A stretch of DNA of 18,650 nucleotides. Source: Cyclobacteriaceae bacterium. Lineage in GTDB: Bacteria; Bacteroidota; Bacteroidia; Cytophagales; Cyclobacteriaceae. Made by a program: the position numbers and the translations under genes. Shown in pieces: positions 13,235 through 18,650 of the stretch. The DNA lies in NCBI GenBank assembly GCA_025455225.1, contig JALOMY010000067.1, positions 1-18,650 of the forward strand, in the 5' to 3' direction. Positions within the stretch are counted from its first letter, which is position 1, and each line of letters starts with the position of its first letter. The notes below the pieces were generated by a model. It was not told the DNA's origin, searched no databases, and saw only the letters and a program-made list of their open reading frames with translations.

Positions 13235-14344
13235 GTGAATAAAAAAGCCTTTTTACTTCTCGAAGACGGCCTTCTGCTGGAGGGCACCCTTATCGGAAAG
13301 CCCGGTACTACCGGAGGTGAAATATGTTTTAACACCGGCATGACCGGGTACCAGGAGATCTACACAGATCCTTCGTACTTTGGCCAGATCATTGTCAATA
13401 CTACCGCCCACATTGGAAATTATGGTACGGTCGATACCGAGCAGGAATCGGATGCCCCCAAGATCAGCGGTCTGGTTGTCAATGAATTCTCCCATGAGTA
13501 CAGCCGGCTAACTTCCCGTGAAAGTCTTCAGCAATACCTGGAGAAACATGCCATTACCGGAATTGCCGATGTAGACACCCGTATGCTTGTTCGTTATATC
13601 CGGAGCAAAGGAGCCATGAATGCCTTGATTTCCTCTGAATTAACTCCGGACGAAATGAAAAAGGAAATCAAAAATGTTCCTTCCATGAACGGGCTTGAAC
13701 TTTCATCCATTGTTTCGACCAAATCGGTCTATACCGTAGGCGATAAACAGGCTCCGTTTAAAGTTGCTGCCCTTGATTTTGGAATCAAGAAGAGCATCCT
13801 GAGCAACCTGGCCGGGCGTGGTTGTTTTATAAAAATTTTTCCTGCCCGAACATCTTTTGCAGAGCTGGAAGCCTGGGAACCTCACGGATACTTTCTTTCG
13901 AATGGGCCGGGCGATCCTGCCGTTATGGGATATGCCATTGAAACGGTAAAGAAAATTATGGAATCGGGTAAGCCCACGTTTGGAATATGTCTTGGTCATC
14001 AGTTACTGGCTCTTGCCAATGGCATATCAACTTATAAAATGCATCACGGCCATCGCGGATTAAATCACCCGGTTAAAAACCTGTTAACGGGTTTAGGTGA
14101 AATGACATCACAGAACCATGGCTTTGCAGTAAGTGAAAAGGATATTGAGAAGAATGACAATGTGGAAGTAACTCATCTTCATTTAAATGATAACACCATC
14201 ATGGGCATTCGTATCCGGGATAAAAAAGCGTTCTCGGTTCAGTATCACCCGGAAGCCTCACCGGGGCCGCATGATTCCCGTTATCTCTTCGATCAGTTTG
14301 TTGACTTGATTCGCAAGCATCAATTACAGGAAGTAAACCAATAA
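13235..14344 (+). CDS. carA: Carbamoyl-phosphate synthase small (glutaminase) subunit
   Basis: Hydrolyses glutamine and channels ammonia to CarB for carbamoyl phosphate, feeding pyrimidine and arginine synthesis. Starting from GTG at 13235 gives 369 residues beginning MNKKAFLLLEDG. The N-terminal CPSase small-chain domain contains FNTGMTGYQEIYTDPSYFG. The class I glutamine amidotransferase domain follows, with nucleophile Cys252 (GICLGHQ) and partners His338 and Glu340 (YHPEAS). A TTG at 13202 is in frame, but it would lie upstream of the predicted transcription start and adds 11 residues atypical of the family. No carB is in the window. eno follows after 22 bases with no terminator between. 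Confidence 0.95.
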   Translation: MNKKAFLLLEDGLLLEGTLIGKPGTTGGEICFNTGMTGYQEIYTDPSYFGQIIVNTTAHIGNYGTVDTEQESDAPKISGLVVNEFSHEYSRLTSRESLQQYLEKHAITGIADVDTRMLVRYIRSKGAMNALISSELTPDEMKKEIKNVPSMNGLELSSIVSTKSVYTVGDKQAPFKVAALDFGIKKSILSNLAGRGCFIKIFPARTSFAELEAWEPHGYFLSNGPGDPAVMGYAIETVKKIMESGKPTFGICLGHQLLALANGISTYKMHHGHRGLNHPVKNLLTGLGEMTSQNHGFAVSEKDIEKNDNVEVTHLHLNDNTIMGIRIRDKKAFSVQYHPEASPGPHDSRYLFDQFVDLIRKHQLQEVNQ

Positions 14345-14366
14345 TTAAATCTCTAACCTAAAATTT

Positions 14367-15644
14367 ATGTCATTAATTGAAAGTGTACACGCCCGTCAGA
14401 TTTTGGATAGTCGTGGCAACCCTACCATAGAAGTTGATGTGTTAACCGAAAATGGTGCGCACGGCCGTGCCGCTGTTCCATCTGGAGCATCAACCGGAAC
14501 ACACGAAGCAGTTGAATTGCGCGATGGTGATAAGAAAAAATTCCTGGGCAAGGGTGTTCTCAAGGCGGTTGATAATGTAAATACCAAAATAGCTTCTGAG
14601 ATTGTTGGCTTCTCAGTGTTTGAGCAAAATCTTCTCGATAAGATTATGCTTGAGCTTGACGGAACGGCCAATAAAGGAAAACTCGGTGCCAATGCCATTT
14701 TAGGGGTATCACTGGCCATTGCAAAAGCTGCTGCGATGGAAGCAGGTATGCCTTTGTATCGCTATATCGGAGGTGTTAACGCAAACACCTTACCGGTGCC
14801 GATGATGAATATTCTGAACGGAGGAAGTCATGCTGATAATGCAATCGACTTCCAGGAGTTCATGGTTATGCCGGTAGGTGCTTCAACTTTCTCGGAAGCC
14901 TTGCGAATGGGAGCCGAAGTGTTTCATACGCTGAAGAAAGTATTACACGACAAAGGACTTTCTACAAACGTTGGTGACGAAGGTGGTTTTGCACCCAATC
15001 TCAAATCCAATGAAGAGGCCATTGAGGTGGTATTGAAAGCTATTGAAAAGGCGGGTTTCAAGCCGGGCTCCGATATATTTATTGCCCTTGATCCGGCCGC
15101 TTCCGAGTTTTTTGATTCGAAGGCCAAAGTCTATCACTTTAAAAAATCATCCGGTAAAAAATTGAAGCCTGCTGAAATGGCTGAATACTGGACCAACTGG
15201 GCAAAGAAATATCCGATTATATCCCTGGAAGACGGAATGGCTGAAGACGACTGGGCTGGTTGGAAAATGTTAACCGAAAAAATCGGTGATAAGGTACAGC
15301 TGGTAGGTGATGATTTGTTTGTTACTAATGTGAAACGCCTTCAGAAAGGAATTGATGAGAATATTGCCAACGCCATTCTTATCAAGGTAAACCAAATCGG
15401 ATCCCTGACGGAAACCATCGATGCGGTAAACCTGGCGAAGCGCAATGCTTATAAGAGTGTGATGTCTCACCGTTCAGGTGAAACCGAAGACAGTACCATC
15501 GCTGACCTGGCTGTTGCACTGAATACAGGTCAGATTAAAACAGGATCGGCATCCCGTTCCGATCGTATGGCAAAGTATAATCAGCTTCTTCGCATTGAAG
15601 AGGATTTGGGAGAAGTGGCCTATTTCCCCGGTAAAAAAATGTAA
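14367..15644 (+). CDS. eno: Enolase (phosphopyruvate hydratase)
   Basis: Glycolytic enzyme interconverting 2-phosphoglycerate and phosphoenolpyruvate in the cytosol. The 425-residue product is complete. It has the N-terminal domain (SVHARQILDSRGNPTIEVDV) and then the alpha/beta barrel. Mg ligands are Asp242 (ALDPAASEF), Glu288 (SLEDGMAEDDW) and Asp315 (VGDDLF). The catalytic base is Lys340 (ILIKVNQIGS) and the acid pair member is Glu205 (GDEGGFAPN). The phosphate-binding loop is SHRSGETEDS (His368-Arg369-Ser370). Probably co-transcribed with carA; a strong terminator lies 19 bases after the stop. Confidence 0.99.
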   Translation: MSLIESVHARQILDSRGNPTIEVDVLTENGAHGRAAVPSGASTGTHEAVELRDGDKKKFLGKGVLKAVDNVNTKIASEIVGFSVFEQNLLDKIMLELDGTANKGKLGANAILGVSLAIAKAAAMEAGMPLYRYIGGVNANTLPVPMMNILNGGSHADNAIDFQEFMVMPVGASTFSEALRMGAEVFHTLKKVLHDKGLSTNVGDEGGFAPNLKSNEEAIEVVLKAIEKAGFKPGSDIFIALDPAASEFFDSKAKVYHFKKSSGKKLKPAEMAEYWTNWAKKYPIISLEDGMAEDDWAGWKMLTEKIGDKVQLVGDDLFVTNVKRLQKGIDENIANAILIKVNQIGSLTETIDAVNLAKRNAYKSVMSHRSGETEDSTIADLAVALNTGQIKTGSASRSDRMAKYNQLLRIEEDLGEVAYFPGKKM

Positions 15645-15663
15645 TACCAGATTCACAGTAATC

Positions 15664-15695
15664 AAGGCCCCGTTGCGAAACGGGGCCTTTTTATT
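15664..15695 (+). terminator. Intrinsic terminator after eno
   Basis: AAGGCCCCGTT (15664-15674) and AACGGGGCCTT (15679-15689) form an 11-base-pair GC-rich stem closed by a GCGA loop of the stable GNRA type. TTTATT follows. It ends the carA-eno transcript. Confidence 0.95.
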
Positions 15696-15721
15696 GTATC
15701 CGGAATATTTTTCTATCTTCG
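15694..15721 (+). promoter_or_regulatory. Candidate promoter for the FtsB/DivIC-like gene
   Basis: TTG at 15694-15696 and TATCTTCG at 15714-15721 are 17 bases apart. The -7 box differs from TAnnTTTG at one position. A start near 15727 would give a leader of about 13 bases. Its place directly after the eno terminator supports a new transcription unit. Confidence 0.45.
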
Positions 15722-15739
15722 TATACTTTTTAATCTGAT

Positions 15740-16030
15740 ATGCTGAGCCGAGTGCCTAAAATTTTCCGCAACTTTTATGCTGTTGCAGGACTGATTTTTT
15801 TAACCTGGATGATTTTTTTAGATTCCAATGACTTCATTTCACGGTATAAGTTATCAGCCAAGCTTCGTTCATTGGAAAATGAAAGAGAATACTACGAGGA
15901 GAAACTGAAAGAAGTAGAGAAAGATCGCCAGGAGTTATTCGGAGATCGTGAATCACTCGAGAAGTTTGCCCGTGAGAAATATCTGATGAAAAAAGAAAAC
16001 GAAGATGTCTTTATCATCGTTGAAGAGTAA
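15740..16030 (+). CDS. FtsB/DivIC-family septum formation protein
   Basis: Small bitopic membrane protein of the divisome; family members form a trimer with FtsL and FtsQ/DivIB and help activate septal peptidoglycan synthesis. The 96-residue product has a short cytoplasmic N-terminus and one membrane span at about residues 12-28 (YAVAGLIFLTWMIFL). A charged coiled coil follows at about 36-68 (KLRSLENEREYYEEKLKEVE). The typical end is ESLEKFAREKYLMKKENEDV-like (about 70-90). Length and layout match the family, but FtsB and DivIC cannot be told apart here. Adjacency to eno is also seen for ftsB in other phyla. The next gene is only 18 bases downstream. Confidence 0.85.
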   Translation: MLSRVPKIFRNFYAVAGLIFLTWMIFLDSNDFISRYKLSAKLRSLENEREYYEEKLKEVEKDRQELFGDRESLEKFAREKYLMKKENEDVFIIVEE

Positions 16031-16048
16031 TCATTAACCCCTCTTCGT

Positions 16049-16621
16049 ATGAAAATTAGCCTTTGGTTAGCAGCGCTGGTAATTTCAATTGGCACCGTAT
16101 TAGGTCAAGGCGAGGATAATAGTTTAAAGGGTGTTCCAGCCAAAGAACGTATTGTTACGGGTGGTGGATTTGGCATGGGTTTCAATAATTACCAGGATTA
16201 TATTTCTGTCTCACCTATTATTGGTTACTCACTAACCCGAAAACTTCTTGGTGGTATCGGACTTTCGTATCAGTATGTCAACTACAAGGACGTTCTGCCT
16301 GGGCAGGATGTAAGCACAAATAATTTCGGACTAAGTCCGTTTTTACGATTCAACGTATTTCGGGGAATTTTTCTTCAGACGGAATATGAACATTTGAATT
16401 ACGAGTTTATTACCTATCCCTCACTGGAAACAACCCGGCAATCCTATAACAGCTTTTTTGCCGGTGGAGGTTATGTTCAACCGATTGGTCGAAATGCAGC
16501 CTTTTTTATTATGGCATTGTATAACTTCTCCTACGAAACTCCCCGTCCTGATGAATATGCTCCCTATTATAATCCATGGGTACTTAGGGTAGGCGTAAAC
16601 ATTGGCGGGTTTATATTTTGA
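16049..16621 (+). CDS. Predicted outer-membrane beta-barrel protein, function unknown
   Basis: The 190-residue product begins with a signal peptide (MKISLWLAALVISIGTVLGQ, cleavage near residues 19-20). It then shows alternating aromatic/polar strands: GGGFGMGFNNY, ISVSPIIGYSL, GGIGLSYQYVNY, NFGLSPFLRFNVF, FLQTEYEHLNYEF, SFFAGGGYVQPIG, AFFIMALYNFSYET and WVLRVGVNIGGFIF. It ends in Phe, as outer-membrane barrels often do. About eight strands are possible, like small OmpW/OmpX-sized barrels, but I recognise no named family. It is 18 bases after the FtsB/DivIC-like gene, so probably in the same transcript. Its last 11 bases overlap the end of the opposite-strand dehydrogenase gene. Confidence 0.8.
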   Translation: MKISLWLAALVISIGTVLGQGEDNSLKGVPAKERIVTGGGFGMGFNNYQDYISVSPIIGYSLTRKLLGGIGLSYQYVNYKDVLPGQDVSTNNFGLSPFLRFNVFRGIFLQTEYEHLNYEFITYPSLETTRQSYNSFFAGGGYVQPIGRNAAFFIMALYNFSYETPRPDEYAPYYNPWVLRVGVNIGGFIF

Positions 16622-17699
16622 ATGGAATACCCATTTTAATTCCCAGATCGTTCAGGTCATCAACCACTTTCGGATTCAAAGGAATGCCATATTCTTTTCT
16701 TTGAACTGAAATTTCTCGTTCAGGATCTCCATGAATAAGTACCCGATCCTGTCCTTCCATGGTTTTGGCAGATCGAAATCGGGTAATCCATTTGTCCATA
16801 TGCTCCTTGAATTCGGACGCAGGACGAAATGCATCAATTCGCATAGCACCTAGAAAATGACCAATGCCTTTTCCAACCGGATCAGCCGGAGGCTGAAGAA
16901 AGGCAACAAATGGAGGCACCCAAGGCCCGTAGTTTGCTCCTGATAATACAGCAGAAAGAATATCAACCAACGCACCCAGGCCATACCCCTTGTGACTGCC
17001 GTGTTCATAATCACTTCCAAGTGGTATAAGGGCGCCACCCTCCTTCAGTTCATGCGGATTGGTTGACGGCTTGCCTTCATGCGTTTGAATCCAACCTAAA
17101 GGAGCCTCTTTATTTTTACGCTGCAAAATCTCTAGTTTGCCATTCGCTGCCGTAGTTGTGGCCATATCAAGCACAAACGGGGGTTGCTTACCGGCCGGAA
17201 TGGTGACGCAAATCGGGTTAGTGCCCAATAGCCGTTCAACGGAAAAGGTAGGCGATACCAACGGGCTGGCATTGGTCATGGCCCAGCCAATCATATCATG
17301 CTTCAACGCCATCATGGCATGATAACCGGCAATTCCAAAGTGATTGGAATTTCGAACGGCCACCCACCCGGTGCCTGCACCTTTAGCTTTGTTAATTGCG
17401 ATTTCCATGGCTTTGGGTGCAACAACCAAACCGAGTCCGCTGTCACCATCGACAACTGCCGTGCTGGGCGACTCATGAACGACCCGGATTTTGGGATTCG
17501 GATTTATGCGCTTGGCCTCCCATAACCGAACGTAACCGGAGAGCCGGGCAATTCCATGCGAATCGATTCCCCGCAAATCAGCAGCAAGCAAAACATCGGT
17601 TGCTAACCGGGCATGGTCAGCCGGGCAACCCATCTTAATAAATATGTCGTAAGTAAAAGCATCCAGAGCTTCTACCTTAAAGGTGTGTTCTTGATTCAT
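16611..17699 (-). CDS. Ldh_2-family malate/L-lactate-type dehydrogenase
   Basis: NAD(P)-dependent 2-hydroxyacid oxidoreductase of the LDH2/MDH2 fold, unrelated to classical lactate and malate dehydrogenases. Family members act on malate, ureidoglycolate, sulfolactate, 2,3-diketo-L-gulonate and similar acids. The 362-residue product carries the family motifs DLRGIDSHGIARL (His48), NSNHFGIAGYHAM (His120), a central VLDMATTTAANGK and the nucleotide-pocket segment GSHKGYGLGALVD (about 234-246). Length is normal. The substrate cannot be read from sequence and no pathway genes lie nearby. The ATG on the minus strand at 17699-17697 lies only 4 bases after a TATCTTTG box. Confidence 0.93.
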   Translation of the reverse strand: MNQEHTFKVEALDAFTYDIFIKMGCPADHARLATDVLLAADLRGIDSHGIARLSGYVRLWEAKRINPNPKIRVVHESPSTAVVDGDSGLGLVVAPKAMEIAINKAKGAGTGWVAVRNSNHFGIAGYHAMMALKHDMIGWAMTNASPLVSPTFSVERLLGTNPICVTIPAGKQPPFVLDMATTTAANGKLEILQRKNKEAPLGWIQTHEGKPSTNPHELKEGGALIPLGSDYEHGSHKGYGLGALVDILSAVLSGANYGPWVPPFVAFLQPPADPVGKGIGHFLGAMRIDAFRPASEFKEHMDKWITRFRSAKTMEGQDRVLIHGDPEREISVQRKEYGIPLNPKVVDDLNDLGIKMGIPFKI

Positions 17700-17703
17700 T
17701 GAG

Positions 17704-17711
17704 CAAAGATA
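17704..17711 (-). promoter_or_regulatory. -7 promoter element for the dehydrogenase gene (near-leaderless)
   Basis: Read on the minus strand, 17711 to 17704 is TATCTTTG, an exact match to the Bacteroidota -7 consensus. The box ends 4 bases before the ATG, so the predicted transcript starts at or within a few bases of the start codon. No good -33 TTTG is visible upstream. Confidence 0.55.
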
Positions 17712-17716
17712 ACTTC

Positions 17717-17734
17717 TAACGGTGCATTCCGTTA
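17717..17734. promoter_or_regulatory. Palindrome in the divergent promoter region (candidate operator)
   Basis: TAACGG (17717-17722) and CCGTTA (17729-17734) are exact inverted repeats around a 6-base centre. They sit just upstream of the minus-strand -7 box and in the spacer where a regulator would block or aid the promoter. A TAACTTTA sequence at 17733-17740 could be a weak -7 box for the divergent gene, so both promoters might share the site. The repeat arms are short, so this is tentative. Confidence 0.35.
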
Positions 17735-17823
17735 ACTTTATGATTCAGCAAAAGAAACTGAAAATTTCAGCCATTTGGTGTGGAATTTCCGGTCCTTCTG
17801 CATCTATGCAAAAAAACAATACT

Positions 17824-18650
17824 ATGCGACATATCTTCATTATCGTGTGCATCATACTGGTTCATTCCGTTAATGCACAACAGGAAAAGCCGGTTGAATC
17901 CCGGATTACACGGGTAACCGTATTCTTAAACCGGGCCCAGGTAACCCGCGAAGTAAAAACACGGATTGAATCAGGCAAGACTAATCTTATACTGACCAAC
18001 TTAACATCCCAGTTGGATCAGCAAAGCATCCAGGTTTCAGGTAAAGGGAATTTTGTGATTCTTGGCATTAATCATAACCAAAACTTCCTCACTGAATTTA
18101 ATAAGCCAAAAAAGCTACAGGTGTTGCAGGACTCCCTGGAATTTTACAAGCATAGATTGATGCTCGAGCAAAATCAAAAGGAAATTCTTAATAAGGAGGA
18201 GCAGATGATTCTGAGCAATCAGAAGATTGGAGGTAATAATCAGAATCTCACGGTGAATGAACTTAAGGCGATGGCTGATTTTTATCGAAGCCGGTTGAGT
18301 GAAATTGGTACAACGAGAATCCGAATTGATGACGCAATCAAAAAATTAAATGAGCGAATTGTACGGCTGAATCAACAAATACGAGAATTTAATGAATTGT
18401 ACAGCCGAAATACCAGCGAGATTGTAATCAGTCTATCAAGCGATTCCCCAACCAATGCCGAGCTGGAGATAAACTATGTGGTGGCCAATGCAGGTTGGTA
18501 TCCTGTCTATGACCTTCGGGCTATGAATACACAAAAACCCATACAGTTGAGTTATAAGGCCAATGTTTTTCAAAGCACGGGAGAACAGTGGGAAAATGTA
18601 AAACTTACTTTGTCGACCGCTAATCCTTCATTAGGCGGATTGAAGCCGGA
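17824..18650 (+). CDS. Secreted DUF4140/DUF4139 protein (MuiA-like), 5' part
   Basis: Open to the window end, 275 codons visible without a stop. From ATG 17824 it starts with a signal peptide (MRHIFIIVCIILVHSVNAQQ). A DUF4140-type N-terminal domain follows (about residues 27-90: ITRVTVFLNRAQVTREV, then SQLDQQSIQVSG). A long helical, Gln/Glu/Lys-rich coiled-coil region spans about 95-195. The start of a DUF4139 domain is at about 212 onward (AELEINYVVANAGWYPVYDLRA and STGEQWENVKLTLSTANP). This is the layout of the mucoidy inhibitor MuiA family, whose molecular role is not established. In-frame ATGs at 17740 and 17806 are alternative starts, but 17824 gives the cleanest signal peptide. Confidence 0.9.
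   Translation, partial: MRHIFIIVCIILVHSVNAQQEKPVESRITRVTVFLNRAQVTREVKTRIESGKTNLILTNLTSQLDQQSIQVSGKGNFVILGINHNQNFLTEFNKPKKLQVLQDSLEFYKHRLMLEQNQKEILNKEEQMILSNQKIGGNNQNLTVNELKAMADFYRSRLSEIGTTRIRIDDAIKKLNERIVRLNQQIREFNELYSRNTSEIVISLSSDSPTNAELEINYVVANAGWYPVYDLRAMNTQKPIQLSYKANVFQSTGEQWENVKLTLSTANPSLGGLKP

Noticed and set aside
16621..16639. Terminator AATGG-N5-CCATT-TTAA between the convergent genes
   Set aside because: Only 5-6 weak base pairs inside a coding region, far weaker than the two clear terminators in this window; noted only as a possible 3' end.
17754..17772. CTGAAA-A-TTTCAG palindrome upstream of the MuiA-like gene
   Set aside because: An AT-rich near-palindrome with a one-base centre is expected by chance in this composition and is not placed at a promoter element.
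1..18650. CRISPR arrays, insertion sequences, phage or defence genes
   Set aside because: No regularly spaced repeats, no transposase or integrase motifs and no defence-type domains seen on either strand; the content is conserved housekeeping genes.

Overview
This window is the middle and 3' part of a long ribosomal-protein supercluster (S10-spc-alpha operons) from a member of the Bacteroidota, most likely a Cytophagales-type bacterium. The family cannot be fixed from sequence alone. Five things point that way: protein sequences typical of the phylum; the gene order rplQ-carA-eno; the near absence of Shine-Dalgarno sequences; several promoters of the Bacteroidota kind (-7 element TAnnTTTG); and the zinc-free forms of S14, S4 and L36.

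Layout. Bases 1-4829 carry the end of rplW, then rplB, rpsS, rplV, rpsC, rplP, rpmC, rpsQ, rplN, rplX, rplE and rpsN, packed with gaps of 0-38 bases or 1-base overlaps. rplN (L14) is broken as written: 32 bases are missing near codon 33, which shifts the frame of an essential gene. A 151-base gap follows rpsN; it holds an elongated RNA hairpin, a good Bacteroidota promoter and a second hairpin. Bases 4981-9982 carry rpsH, rplF, rplR, rpsE, rpmD, rplO, secY, map, infA and rpmJ; bases 10034-13078 carry rpsM, rpsK, rpsD, rpoA and rplQ. A strong intrinsic terminator at 13102-13136 ends the cluster. All genes to this point are on the + strand and supply ribosome assembly, protein export (SecY), N-terminal Met removal (Map), initiation (IF-1) and transcription (RNA polymerase alpha).

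Bases 13235-15644 hold carA and eno as a probable two-gene unit with its own promoter and a strong terminator. They are followed by a small FtsB/DivIC-like division protein and an uncharacterised outer-membrane beta-barrel protein. The latter overlaps tail to tail with a minus-strand Ldh_2-family malate/L-lactate-type dehydrogenase gene. Divergent from that gene, and running off the window, is a secreted DUF4140/DUF4139 (MuiA-like) protein.

Most of the window is conserved housekeeping DNA and I do not see a hidden novel system. The points most worth a second look are the 32-base loss in rplN, the structured rpsN-rpsH gap with its internal promoter, and the palindrome at the divergent dehydrogenase/MuiA promoter region. 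No stretch over 300 bases lacks a gene.
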